From NCBI RefSeq assembly GCF_954871325.1, contig NC_088777.1, positions 21,553,366 to 21,617,365 on the forward strand: a stretch of 64,000 bases of DNA, given 5' to 3'. The translations under genes and the position numbers were made by a program. Source of the stretch: Gordionus sp. m RMFG-2023 (Eukaryota > Nematomorpha > Gordioida > Chordodea > Parachordodidae). The notes beneath the pieces were generated by a model. The model saw only the letters and a program-made list of their open reading frames with translations, was not told where the DNA came from and did no database searches. Numbering within the stretch: the stretch's first letter is position 1; each line of letters opens with the position of its first letter. Positions 33,462-45,449 of this stretch are shown one piece after another.

Positions 33462-36400
33462 ATGCCAAGTAACAAAACAATATATAAAGTCAAATGTGAC
33501 TATATTAATTGTAAAACTTCTAAAATAAGAAGTGACAAAATAAATAACCATTATAAACATAAACATCCTCATGTCAAGTTATCTGATATCAAATTTACAA
33601 AGATAGCTATCAAAAAGGATAATAATTGGGTATCCTTAAATAAAGATATTCCATTCAATATCACAAATGGGGTTGAAACCAAGTTACAAAAAAAATCAAT
33701 AACATCTTACTTCCAAAAAGTAATTTTTTATATATATTATTTTAATTCATGACAATAAATATAAGTAAAAATAACCTTAAATTTTGTGAATTAGTAGAAA
33801 CCAATTCTTCATCTATAATTTGAGCATAATACTTTTAATTTTTATTAAAGATAAGATTTTTAATATATAGGTACATTTTTATTATGCCCTTTATCAATTT
33901 TGAAGGAAATAAATTATAAGAATATTTAAATATTTCAACTTTTGTTAAAAAAAAATTTATATATTATAATTAAGAATAAAATAAGTCATTTGCCTAAAAT
34001 TTTCACTACTCTTTATTTAATAATTAGCACAAATCTTTTATTGAAGATTCCCAAATTATATTATCTCATACAATGCCCAGTTCCAGTGATCTGCTGATTT
34101 TGAATAATGAGGTACTTAATTTAAATAAGATTTGTTTTATAATTTTGAAGGGAATAAATGAGGATATTCAGATATTTTCATGAACAAATTTTAATTAATC
34201 TTTATTTAATAATTAGCTCAAATCTTTTACTGAAGATTCCCAAATTATATTATCTCATACAATGCCCAGTTCCAGTGATCTGGTGATTTTGAATGATGAG
34301 GTACTTAATTTAAATAAGATTTGTTTGATAATTCTGAAGTGAATAAATTATGAAATATTTTCCACTTTTCTATATCTTAATTAAGAATAAAATTTTTATT
34401 AAAATTAAGATTTTCATAAGTAAACAAATTTTAACCACTCTTTATTTAATAATTAGCATGAATCTTTTATTGAAGATTCCCAAATTATATTATCTTCTCA
34501 TACAATGCCCAGTTCCAGTGATCTGCTGATTTTGAATAATGAGGTACTTAATTTAAATAAGATTTCTTTTATAATTTTGAAGGGAATAAATGAGGATATT
34601 CAGATATTTTCATGAATAAACAAATTTTAATTATTCTTTATTTAATAAGTAGCACAAATCTTTTACTGAAGATTCCCAAATTATATTATCTCATACAATG
34701 CCCAGTTCCAGTGATCTGGTGATTTTGAATGATGAGGTACTTAATTTAAATAAGATTTGTTTGATAATTCTGAAGTGAATAAATTATGAAATATTTTCCA
34801 CTTTTCTATATCTTAATTAAGAATAAAATTTTTATTAAAATTAAGATTTTCATAAGTAAACAAATTTTAACCACTCTTTATTTAATAATTAGCATGAATC
34901 TTTTATTGAAGATTCCCAAATTATATTATCTTCTCATACAATGCCCAGTTCCAGTGATCTGCTGATTTTGAATAATGAGGTACTTAATTTAAATAAGATT
35001 TCTTTTATAATTTTGAAGGGAATAAATGAGGATATTCAGATATTTTCATGAATAAACAAATTTTAATTATTCTTTATTTAATAATTAGCACAAATCTTTT
35101 ACTGAAGATTCCCAAATTATATTATCTTCTCATACAATGCCCAGTTCCAGTGATCTGCTGATTTTGAATGATGAGGTATTTAATTTAAATAAAACTATAC
35201 ACTCTTTAATAATAATTAGCAAACACACAAAGTTATTGAAAATTCCCCAATTATATCTTTTTTTCATCCAATTATCAATCCCAATGCAAGCCAAAATATT
35301 TCAAACATTAAAGGCCCAAATATTATTCAATTATATAAAAAAAAGGAGCCTAATGACCCTTTTCATTTCATATTCTTTAGAATGACAAATATCTTGATTA
35401 ATTTCATAATTTCCATAGGCCCATGTCAGCCATGTTCAAATATATTTCAATATCCTGTTACTCACAAAAGGTTTTTAAAAAATTTAATTTTTATTAATTT
35501 TTACGCATCCATTATTTCTACTTTTAAATAGGAGCATGAATATATCCTATTATAAAAAGGTTAATATTGATGGTTCCCTCAAACCAAGAAATTGGTTATC
35601 CTATAGCACCACTTTAGACAAAGTCTTTTGTCTTTATTGTCTTATGTTTGGTGGCCCTAAATCCAATACTTTTTGGACTCAACTTGGAGTAAATAATTGG
35701 AAAAATTTTAAGCGTGACTTAGAGAGACATGAGTCATCTTCTATTCATAAGGATTGTGAATACACCAACATGACTTGGCTTGCAAATAAGCGTATTCAAG
35801 ATCATTTTCTATCAAATAGGCTTGATATAATAATGGAAAATCGTAATATAGTTCATAATATTATTGATGCCATTATATACCTTATAAAATGTAACATAGC
35901 CTTTTGGGGCACTAATTCGAATGAAGGTAATTTTATGTGCCTCATAAAATTAATGGCAAAAACGGTTCCAACTTTACGGGCATACATTGATAACAACGAA
36001 AAATTGAGGAGAAAAAAATCAGATAAAATTTCAAGACCTTATATAAATTTATTGTCATATGGCCATGTGAAAAAAATTATTGAAGTCATTAAGATAAAAA
36101 TAATAAAATGTATTATTCAAAAAATTAAAGAGAATTGTGCCTATAGCATCATATTAGATGGAACATATGATGTGTCTAAAAAAGAATGCATTGCTTTACT
36201 TGTAAGATATATAGAAGATGATCCGCATCCACATCCTGTAGAAAGGATCATCCATGTTTTTACAACATCAGAAACCACCGGGGAAAATATAAAGAAACAT
36301 GTTTTTTCTAAGTTCAAAGATCTTGGTCTTCCTCTTGATTATATGGTTGGGCAAAGTATGGATGGTGCAGGGAATATGAGAGGAGTATACAAAGGAATGC

Positions 36401-37909
36401 AGGCTTTAATATTGAAAGAGGCTCCAAAAGCCATATATATTTGGTGCCATGCACATAGGCTCAATTTAGTAGTTGCTCATGTTTGTGGATGCAAAATAGA
36501 AATGAAAAAGGTAATGGGAATATTGGATGAGTTATATAATTTCATGAATGGGGTAAGACGTCAAGGAGTGTTTGTTAAATATCAAATGACAAAGTCTAAA
36601 AAATCTCTTAAAAGAATAAAAAATACAACAAGGTAAATATAATATTTTTAATGTAACTTATCTTTTTTTAGAAATTGGTCATCATCTTATAAAGCTGTAG
36701 AAATTTTTTTAGATGTTTATGAACATATTATAGCATCATTAAATGAATTAAAAGATTCTAATGACCCAAGCACCTCTTCTATTGCCGATGGATTATTAAC
36801 AAGAATTAAGGATGAAGATTTCATATTAAGTCTATTTATTTTGAAAGAAATATTGAAATGCACACATGAGGCTTGTATTGAAATGCAGGCAGTTGGTAAT
36901 GATTTGGCTATGGTAACTAAATTAATACAACACACAAAAAATAAATTACAAAGACTAAGAGGTTAAAATTAGTTACGATTTCTATAAATAATTTTAAAAT
37001 GTAGCTAATGGGGATAATATTTTTTTAAAATTGCATTCCTTATCTAACAGTTATTTGAAAAAGAATAATGTTACAACGGAATTGCATAATATAAAATCAA
37101 TATTCAAATTTGATCAAACAGCATTCAATAATTATGTTAAACAAAAAAAAAACAAGTTGAATAAAAAAAGATTTAAAATTATTATTTAGCATTATAGATA
37201 TAAAAGGGAAATATTTTTCCCTGTGCTTGATACAATCATTAATGATTTAAATGAAAGATTTAATTATGATTGTTTAAATTTTTTATCTCAAATATCTCTT
37301 TTTACACCAGCTGGAATTATAGCCAATGATAGAATAGAAGGGTGGCAAATATCTCAAATTTGTCATACTTACCAATTAAATGCTCAAGATATTGCTCGTG
37401 AATATAATGATTTTCGATCTTTATATTTGGATTCACAAGCAATCATTTATTGCAAGGATCTTTTGAAAATAAAAAAGAATGATGGGTTATATATTGATGA
37501 AAGTAATTTATTGATATTTTATTTAAAATTATATATAATTAAAGGTATTGTAAACGATGAAACCGAGGAAGATATCAATAACGATAACATAATTAATACA
37601 AAAAAATGGATAAAATATTCATTTATACTACCATATCGTCTTTTAAATAAATTAAATTCTTATTCTAATTTATATTTATTATATAAATATTTATTGACTC
37701 TACCAACTACTTCTTGTTCAGCCGAAAGAGTGATGAGCAAAGTCAAAATAAATAAAACTAGAATGCGGAATAAAATTTCTGACCCCTTTTTAGAAAATTT
37801 ACTTCTAATATCCAGCGAAATTGATGTTTTTGAAAGATTTAAAATAGACGACATTATAACGCGATTTGCATCTACGTCTAAAAGATTAACTAAATTATTA
37901 ATAAAATAA
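33462..37909 (+). CDS. Spliced hAT transposase, ZMYM1/DUF4371 type, with amplified micro-exons
   Basis: Predicted exons: 33,462-33,719; six micro-exons from 34,028 to 35,175; 35,220-35,470; 35,532-36,632; 36,672-~36,961; ~37,051-37,155; ~37,200-37,909, joined by GT-AG introns (36,633-36,671 is only 39 nt). The product is about 1,070 residues. The N-terminal exon has C/H residues (CDYINCKTSK, HYKHKHPH) suggesting a zinc finger. The TTF-type region has GPCQPCS, WLSYSTTLDKVFCLYCLMFG and HESSSIHKDC. The RNase H-like core has ILDGTYDVSKKE (first Asp), GQSMDGAGNMRGVYKG (second Asp) and WCHAHRLNLV (C-x-x-H). The dimerisation end has LPTTSCSAERVMSKVKINKT. Every exon reads open in the chosen phase, so it may be functional. 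The last three junctions are the least certain. It should act in the nucleus, cutting at the ends of this element. Confidence 0.82.
34028..35175 (+). repeat. Six tandem copies of one micro-exon
   Basis: Copies are at 34,028-34,111, 34,217-34,300, 34,457-34,543, 34,653-34,736, 34,893-34,979 and 35,089-35,175. Each is 84 or 87 nt, begins after TTAG (or GTAG), ends GAG before GTACTTAA or GTATTTAA, and encodes a 28- or 29-residue segment with SF(I/T)EDSQIIL and PSSSDLLILN. All are phase 0, so any number can be spliced in or skipped without changing frame. Introns alternate between a ~105-nt and a ~155-nt type, giving a ~437-bp higher-order unit. Copies are nearly identical in exon and intron, so the amplification is recent. 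Confidence 0.85.
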
Positions 37910-38039
37910 GTTATATCTTTTTCACAGCTAATTATATACGCCTTTTTAATAATGTAAATTTAATTTAATAGTTTTTTATATCATTCTAGTCCGGTGCATA
38001 ATATAATACTATATTCATTTTATTTAAATATTTTATAAT

Positions 38040-38385
38040 AGTTATATTTACATAAATGTTTTTATAATTCCAGTGCAAAATATATTATATTCATTTTATT
38101 TTAATATTTTATATAAAACTTATATTTACATAGATGTTTTTATAATTCCAGTGCAACTATATTCATTTTTTTCTCATATTTTATATAAAAGTTATATTTA
38201 CATAAAAAAATTTATATTTCCAGTGCAAAATATACTCTATTCATTTTATATTTTATATAATAGTTATATTTACATAAATGTTTTTATAATTCTTGTGCAA
38301 AATATACTATATTCTTTATTCTAATATTTTATATAAAAGTTATATTTACATAAAAATTTTTTTTATATAATAGTTATATCTATAT
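38040..38385. repeat. ~70-bp tandem repeats 3' of the transposase
   Basis: Four to five diverged units with TATATTTACATA, then ATGTTTTTATAATTCCAGTG, then CAAAATATACTATATTCATT. The short frames here arise from the repeat and are not genes. A separate ~80-bp duplication with GAATCAAGCTATACCTCTTT follows at 38,395-38,535. Confidence 0.75.
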
Positions 38386-38897
38386 GAATGTTTTTAATTA
38401 ATATAAAGGCATTAGTATTTATAGAATCAAGCTATACCTCTTTAAAATTACTCATTTTGTTTTTTTTACTTAATATAAAGGTATTAGTAATTATAGAATC
38501 AAGCTATACCTCTTTAAAATTACTCATCTTATATTTTTTTACTAAATTTTTGATATTTTTTTATAGTAATGTAAATATGTTATCTCATTTAATACTATTA
38601 TATTAATTTTTATGAAAATAAATTGATTATCAATCAAATTATGAAAAGATTGCACTACCTACTTAAATATAAGTTAATTGAAAACGGATAGTAACAATAG
38701 TTATCAGTTTGTAAATTTTTTTTTCCAAAGCAGGTCTGAATGTTTGTAAGGGTATAAATAGTGACTTAATATAAGATTTTCTTGATTAAGGCAAATATCG
38801 CGGCCGAAGGCCGCGAAAATTTTTTAGGGGGGTAGGGGTAGATTTGGGATGGGGGTTGCCTCCATCAAATTTTCTGCCATGTAGACGCTGTTCCTAC

Positions 38898-38919
38898 CCC
38901 CCCCCCCCCCCCCCCCCCC
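38898..38919. repeat. Poly-C tract next to nested hAT ends
   Basis: An uninterrupted C run of about 22 bases between the inner and outer right ends. Such tracts recur beside the ends of other hAT elements here (4,638-4,650, 5,600-5,607, 10,778-10,788, 13,753-13,765). The exact length is prone to sequencing error. Confidence 0.8.
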
Positions 38920-39149
38920 GCTCATGTAGACACTGACCACAGGAAAGTGACAATTGCCATAATCGTTATTTTTGAACTTTTTTGATTTTTTTTTATATAT
39001 AACATAGAAAACTGGCAATTGTCATATGTAATATTTTTAAACTTTTTTATTATACAAGGATAAAATAAAGATATTTTGAAAATGATTTATTATTTCAAAA
39101 TTATTAAAAAAATATATATTGTTAACCAGGTTTGTTGTTAGAAAGGTCC

Positions 39150-39540
39150 TGTTGTAAATGTTAGATTTAATTTGCATAAAGAATTCTTTTGGATTTATTA
39201 TTATAACGCATGATAAAAATATTATATTTGAATAGTTATGAATATTAGTTTTAAGAAGATTGAAAAGAGTATAAAAAGGCCAATTTTTACCATACAAAAA
39301 GATCTTTTATAATTATCAACTTTTTTGTATTTTATTTTTTTATTTTTATTTTTATTAATCTTTTTTATTTTTTTTACTTTTATAAATTTGTTAATTTAAT
39401 AATGTTATAATTTTGAATAAAGAGATAAATTGATTTCATGATTTCGTGATTCCTAATTATTATTAATTTCTTTTATATATATATATTTCTTTTTATATTT
39501 AGGTTTTGATTCAGCAAAGACAAACCACCTCATTGTGACA
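39150..39540. repeat. 5' LTR of the short element
   Basis: 391 bp, starts TG and ends CA, preceded by GGTCC. It contains a TATAAAAAGG-like TATA box at ~39,270, suggesting where transcription starts, and a long T-rich segment after it. Confidence 0.85.
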
Positions 39541-41497
39541 GTGGTGTTGGAGAGAGGAGGCGACAGAACCTTTACAATAATTCAGTCTAATGCCAACCAA
39601 ACTCCATACAAAAGAAAGAAATTCAAAACGGAGAAGGGGTAAGAAAAATATGAATTTGACAAGATGATATTTAAAATGTAGGTTGAAAAAGAGAAATTAT
39701 TTTGATAAGATTAGGTTTATGTAGGAATATAAAATCTAAAATTAAAGACAAAGGTAACATTCATAGTAGATAAGATATAATTGTGTTTAGTTATTTAAAG
39801 GTGATAATTAGGAATTTTATATTTAGAAGTTACTGGTAAACTAAAAACCATTGGAATTATGAAACTAATAAAGACTATGATATTTTAGATTTATTATTAA
39901 TTGATCACTAGAAATAATTATGACAAAGAAAAAGAAACATAAATTGCGAAAGTTAATATTAAACTAATAATTTGCTAAGATATAATAATTAAAAAATTCG
40001 GTGAATAAGATTAGAATATAACTTTATTGTTAGGAAATAGTTGATTAAATTCTTATTGAAGATTTACGTTTAACTTTTATTTTAAGGGCTGCGAGAGATA
40101 AAACAGCCTCAAGGATTAATGTGAATGTAGTATATTAGGTTGTAGATTAACCAAAAATCTTCATAAAGAGAAACGGCTTTCGTCATTAGAAAATTTATGT
40201 CGCAATCGAGCTCAATTTGAGATCGTATTTTTATTATTTTGAATCATAAATAAGATGTGAGATCAATTATGCAACATTATTCTAATAATAACAGAAAGAA
40301 AAACATGCTTTAGAAATATACATATCAGTTTTCAACAACGGTTGTGCGAAAAATTATAATGATTAGAGTTCATAAGTTTTTCAAAGACGTGGGGTGAAAA
40401 CCATAGTGATTAGAGTTAAAGGGTTGTTCATAAACGTTAGTATAAAAACTTTTATGATTAGATGTCATTGATTTCTCAACAATGTATGTATGAAAAGAGA
40501 TTTATATATTTCAGCAGTTTTTTTTTAAAGACTTGGGTGTCAAAGAGTACATGAGGAAATAACAATGATAATTTTTTTAAAAGATAGATTTTGATATATA
40601 TTTTAGAATAGGATTTTTAGATATAAATTTAGTATAGACATGGCTGAAAAGAAGATGAGGATCAATAGCTAAAGGATGAGTACAAGTAAATTTTTCAATG
40701 AAAATATGGGTCTAGTCCTTAAGGGGAGAGAGGTGATAGAATTTGATATATTTTTATAATTTATTATATATATTTTTGTTACGTATTATAAATGTAAGAT
40801 TTAGTATAATTTATGCCATTTATTAAAGGCAGAATTAGTTTAGAGGAGATAAATGTAGACATTAGGATGAAGTTGGTATATTTATATATTTTATTAGTAT
40901 AATTGTATTAGGTAGTTTATATTTGAGAATTAATATAAAAAGTGATAAAATATTTCAGAAGTTATTTAAATAGATTATTTTAGAAGATTAGATGTGATTA
41001 CCCGATATCTCAGCAAGGGCAAACTGTCGTAGAAGACCCGGAAGTCTAAAAGATAGATACGATTACAAGAATTAGAGGCAACAACCAATCAATACAAGAG
41101 AATGATAGGAAACTTACAAGAGAATGATAGGAAACTAGCTACGATAAATTGTAAAAAAGATTAAGACAGACTAGCAAAAAACAAGAGAGGAAAAGAAACT
41201 AGATGTCATCGATAATCGTTCATCAATCGTGGATAGTGGAAAACAGGCGTGTATCAAGTTCGTCAGTGGCCTACAGAGATAAAAAGCTGATCGTTTCACA
41301 GGGTGACAAGCGACAGAAGATAGAATCCAAAAATTTCAAGCGACAATCGGATACAAACGGTCGTTCGAAACTAAGAATACTAGACAAGAGTCAGTCTTCG
41401 TTAGAACTTAGAAGACAGCAAAGATTAAGAAGAATAAGTCGAGATCGAAAGAAGATAGATCATGCGCAGAATGTTGGGTCTAATTTAAGTAGGGAGG
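39541..41497. other. Interior of the short LTR element
   Basis: The segment after the 5' LTR begins GTGGTGTTGGAGAGAGGAGG, which would be the primer-binding and packaging zone. No long frame. A 100-residue Arg/Ser/Gln-rich frame at 41,203-41,505 ends inside the 3' LTR and matches no family I know; it may be chance in a purine-rich stretch. Confidence 0.6.
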
Positions 41498-41931
41498 TGT
41501 TGTAAATGTTAGATTTAATTTGCATAAAGAATTCTTTTGGATTTTGTTGTACTTTATATTTAATTTGCATAAAGAATTCTTTTGGATTTATTATTATAAC
41601 GCGTGATAAAAATATTATATTTGAATAGTTATGAATATTAGTTTTAAGAAGATTGAAAAGAGTATAAAAAGGCCAATTTTTACCATACAAAAAGATCTTT
41701 TATAATTATTAACTTTTTTGTATTTTATTTTATTTTTTTATTTTTATTTTTATTACTCTTTTATTATTTTTACTTTTATAATTTTGTTAATTTGATGTTA
41801 TAATTTTGAATAAAGGATGAAATTGATTTCATGATTTCGTGATTCCTAATTATTATTAATTTCTTTTTATATATATATTTCTTTTTATATTTAGGTTTTG
41901 ATTCACAATGACAAATCGCCTCATTGTGACA
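41498..41931. repeat. 3' LTR of the short element
   Basis: 434 bp, same start, end and TATA-like box as the 5' LTR, differing by a short internal duplication near its start and scattered substitutions. Directly preceded by a purine-rich tract and followed by GGTTC. Confidence 0.85.
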
Positions 41932-42799
41932 GGTTCTATTCCATTTAATTTTAAAAAATAACCGTTACCAATCTAATTTTTTTTTAACAAAAAATATTGG
42001 CTCATCAAGTTTCTTAAATCTTTGATGGCTTTAGATTATAAAATATTAAAAAGTGGTGCCTTCTAACTTCTATAATTTCAGCGTTATTTAAGTAAAGTCA
42101 TGCTTTTACAATGTATAACGACAAAACAGCAAGCCTCTGCGAGCTATAAGGCATAGCTCAAATTTATATAACTAACCCAGATTTTTTAAATATATTTATG
42201 GATTATCAAATTCTTGGTTTTGAAGAAATAATAAACCTGACCTAACTTATTCAATTGGATAGATTTAGTTTTTTTTATTCTGAAAATATTTTATATATTT
42301 ATTATTTTACTCTATCAATTCGAGTGCAGTTTTAATTATGAATATTTAATGTAAACATAGCAAATAGTTCAATATTAACATCGAAATATTTCTCCTTTTA
42401 AAATTCAAGCCATACTTTTTGATCCTTCACTACAAAGTTGGAAAAAAATCCCTTAACTACAAAGGTGGGGTCTATTTTATCCTAAATTTTGATTAGCTAT
42501 ATCTCAGAACATATTAAAATTTGAGATCTACAATTTTGAATATATATTCAAATATTATTGGAAATAATAAATACAAAATCTTAGATTAATAGTTACTTCT
42601 AAAAGCAGTTATGCAAATTTTACTAAAGTTGCTGAAATAATTTTCTGAGACCTTCCTTTAATTATAGTTTTATCACCAAAAAAAATTTAAAAATGCAAAT
42701 TTTATTATATATTTTTTATATAAATTTTATAAAAAGATATCAAATATTAAAAAAAATATTAATCATCAAATATCATGTAAATTTTTGTATTAACATTCA

Positions 42800-43340
42800 C
42801 GACAAAATGCATGCATATGATCATCAGAACTGCTGATCATATATGGAGTTATCAGTTCCATTGCTAATAATTTAATAAATTTTTATATTCGATAAATTAT
42901 TAGCTTTGAAAACTATCACTTCATTTATTATTGATATATTTACTATAGTATAAAAAAAAGACCAATGGCCATCTATTCGATTTCCTGGATATATAATATA
43001 TGGAGGATAGTTGATCAACTGTATGAACTCCAGTTTTTGTTAAATTATAAAAAGTTATAATTTCTGGTTTTTTAAACTCACTAGTTGATGCACCAATTTC
43101 GTTATCATAATGTAGTGTGTAGAAAGCAACACTATATTCTTATACTTTTTTGGTATGTAAGAAACTAACAGTTCTATTTTCTCTAAATGCAAATAAACTA
43201 AATTTATATCTCTAATAATCGCCTGACTCACAATCTACATAAAATGTAATAAATATTAAATAGACAATTCTTCCAGAACTCATGATATTAAATTTTCCAT
43301 GTGCAACTTTTGTAGTATTTAGCTCCATAAGAAAAAAAAT
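42800..43340 (-). pseudogene. piggyBac transposase remnant, left arm
   Basis: This is the inverted copy of 45,450-46,140 and on the minus strand encodes the same C-terminal half of a piggyBac transposase, with the FYNLTKTGVDTVDQ-like block near 43,020-43,080. It is more interrupted than the right-arm copy. With that copy it forms a tail-out pair around the centre of the palindrome, so both derive from one ancestor by inverted duplication. Confidence 0.7.
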
Positions 43341-43639
43341 TAGTATTAAATCTTAAAATTTTCGCTTACAACACAACATTGAAAAATTTAAAAATAAATT
43401 TAGGTAGCTGATATATAAATGCAATATATAAAAAATTTAAAAATGGTTGGTTCAGTTTAGATTCTCTTTAATAACGGTTAATATATATTTAACAAATCGT
43501 TTAAGGTTTGGTAGCTAAACCTTGATATGAACTAAAAAGATTTTACAAAAAAACTATTGTTGAAACAAATAAAGTCATCGAAAAAGCACAAAAAATAAAC
43601 TGAATTGTATTGTTAAAATGTTAATTTTGATATATTTTT

Positions 43640-43990
43640 CAAATCCCGCATAAATTTTTAGAACTCTATAATTGTCCCATATTTAATATTTCTCTATAAA
43701 ATCAAGATCTACAAAATAATTCTTTACAATGTAATTCTCTACAAAATAATTCTCTATAAAAGTAATTCTCTTTAAAAGTAATTCTCTTATAAAATCATTC
43801 TCTTTGAAGTCATTCTCTATAAAGGACGTTCTCTATAAAATAATTCTCTCTCTATAAACGACATTCTCTATAAAACCATTCTCTATAAAAGGCATTCTCT
43901 ATAAAATCATTCTCTATAAATTAATTCTCTATAAATGTTTCTCTATAAAATACATTCTCTACAATGGTTTCTCTATAAAGACGTGGAACC
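43640..43990. repeat. TTCTCTATAAAATCA minisatellite, left arm
   Basis: More than 20 short, slightly varying units of the TTCTCTATAAA(A/G)TCA kind. The inverse array (TAGAGAATGATTTTATAGAG type) lies at 44,690-45,060. Both face the centre of the giant palindrome. Confidence 0.9.
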
Positions 43991-44160
43991 CCATTTATTA
44001 TATAAAAAAAATTTATATATATAATTCTTTTTATAATAAAAATATAAACTTCACCCTTCGCCTTCTATTTTATTTAAAATGCACAGACGATTTTGAAATT
44101 TATTTTATTTGAAATTTTTTTAGTAGTATTAATAAATTTTAAAATTTTGGGTTACATTGA

Positions 44161-44504
44161 TGGGGGATTTCTTAACATGTGTTGGTGAAATGGGGGATTT
44201 ATTAAAAATTTTAAGATTATATAAAAATCTCTCCTTTTTATTCGTTATTTAGATTCAGATAAAAAAATATAACATTAAAATATATATTTTTTTAAATATA
44301 TAATTTTTTTTATTAATAAAAACTTCTAACGTTTCCTCGCCTTCTATTTTCTTTCCTTAAAAAAATTTTAAATACCCCTTTTATTATAAATCATTATCAT
44401 AATTTTCTTTTTCATTAAATTTCTTTTTTCAGATTCAGATATATTAAATTTTTTCTTTATGAAATAAAAATTTTTTAATTAATATTATGAAACAAATTCT
44501 CTCA
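44161..44504. other. Unpaired centre of the giant palindrome
   Basis: About 345 bp that would form the loop between the two arms. AT-rich, with a doubled GGGGGATTT block at ~44,160-44,210. No gene. Confidence 0.7.
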
Positions 44505-44689
44505 TATCTAAATTTTAAAATTTATTAATACTAATTTTTTTTCAAATAAAATAAATTTCAAAATCGTCTGTGCATTTCAAATAAAATAGAAGGCGAAGGG
44601 TGAAGTTTTTATTTTTATTATAAAAAGAAATATATATATATAATTTTTTTATATAATTAATGGGGTTCCACGTCTTTATAGAGAAACCA

Positions 44690-45060
44690 TTATAGAGGTG
44701 GTATTTTATAGAGAAACATTTATAGAGAAAACAATAATAGAGAATGCATTTATAGAGAATTGTTTTATAGAGGATGTAGTTTATAGAGAATAATTATTAT
44801 AGAGAATTAATTTATAGAGTATGATTTTATAGAGTATGATTTTATAGAGAATGCCGTTAAAGAAAATTATTTTATAGAGAACGTCTTTTATAGAGAATGA
44901 CTTCAAAGAGAATGATTTTATAGAGTATGTTGTTTATAAAGAATGATTTTAAAGAGAATTACTTTTATAGAGAATTATTTTGTAGAGAATTACATAGTAG
45001 AGGATTATTTTGTAGAACTTGATTTTAAGAGAAATTATATATATGAGACAATTATAGAGT
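44690..45060. repeat. TAGAGAATGATTTTA minisatellite, right arm
   Basis: Inverse of the 43,640-43,990 array, with units such as TTTATAGAGAATTA and TTTTATAGAGAATG. The arrays flank the centre symmetrically. Confidence 0.9.
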
Positions 45061-45449
45061 TCAAAAAATTTATGCGGGATTTGAAAAATATATCAAAATT
45101 AACATTTTAACAATACAATCCAGTTTATTTTTTATGCTTTTTCGATGACTTTATTTATTTCAACAATGGTTTTTTTGTAAAATCTTTTTAGTTCATATCA
45201 AGGTTTAGCTTGATTATTAACTCAGCTAAACCAAACCTGAAACGATTTGTTAAATATATATTAACCGTTATTAAAGATAATCTAAACTGAACCAACCATT
45301 TTTAAATTTTTTATATATTGCATTTATATGTCAGCTACCTAAATTTATAGAAGGGTTCTTAAATTAAAATTTATTTTTAAATTTTTCAATGTTGTGTTGT
45401 AAGCCAAAATTTTAAAATTTAATACTAATTTTTTTTCTTACTAAATACT

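Larger units (their letters stand above)
31234..38890. mobile_element. 7.7-kb hAT element with spliced transposase, apparently complete
   Basis: Left end CAGTGTCTACATGGC, right end GCCATGTAGACGCTG, flanked by identical 8-mers TTCCTACC at 31,226-31,233 and 38,891-38,898. Inside the left end are G-rich tandem repeats and, at 31.54-31.75 kb, a structured module on the minus strand. The transposase gene runs 33,462-37,909. The 3' side has ~70-bp tandem repeats (38,040-38,380), an ~80-bp duplication (38,395-38,535) and a CGCGGCCGAAGGCCGCG palindrome at 38,800-38,816. Intact ends, an exact duplication and a readable gene make this the best candidate in the window for a recently active transposon. 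Confidence 0.93.
31052..38935. mobile_element. Outer non-autonomous hAT, split by the inner hAT
   Basis: 31,052-31,233 begins GTCTACATGGCAG and 38,891-38,935 ends CATGTAGACACTG, the same terminal family as the inner element. Removing the inner element leaves a ~220-bp MITE containing the site TTCCTACC. On the right it abuts ACCACAGG of the palindrome repeat. On the left the first bases CAGT and some flank, compared with the opposite arm, are missing, so its own 8-bp duplication is lost. Confidence 0.65.
39150..41931. mobile_element. Short LTR element without pol (TRIM/LARD-like)
   Basis: 5' LTR 39,150-39,540 and 3' LTR 41,498-41,931 both start TGTTGTAAATGTTAG and end CATTGTGACA. The 3' copy is longer by a short internal duplication. 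Flanking 5-mers are GGTCC at 39,145-39,149 and GGTTC at 41,932-41,936; the opposite arm of the palindrome (~47,005-47,015) shows the unoccupied site, confirming the insertion. The purine tract AGTAGGGAGG precedes the 3' LTR. The ~1.96-kb interior shows no protease, reverse transcriptase or integrase. It is treated as a non-autonomous fossil, moderately young from LTR similarity. Confidence 0.9.

Noticed and set aside
38073-38606. Membrane-protein-like frames rich in Ile/Tyr/Phe
   Set aside because: They are translations of AT-rich tandem DNA repeats in the 3' region of the hAT.
39037-39297. Minus-strand protein with a near-copy at 41,460-41,690
   Set aside because: The two similar frames are simply the antisense of the two LTRs of the short element.
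41203-41505. 100-residue Arg/Ser-rich protein gene
   Set aside because: The frame lies at the end of a non-coding LTR element, runs into the 3' LTR, has no family resemblance and sits in purine-rich sequence where chance frames are common.
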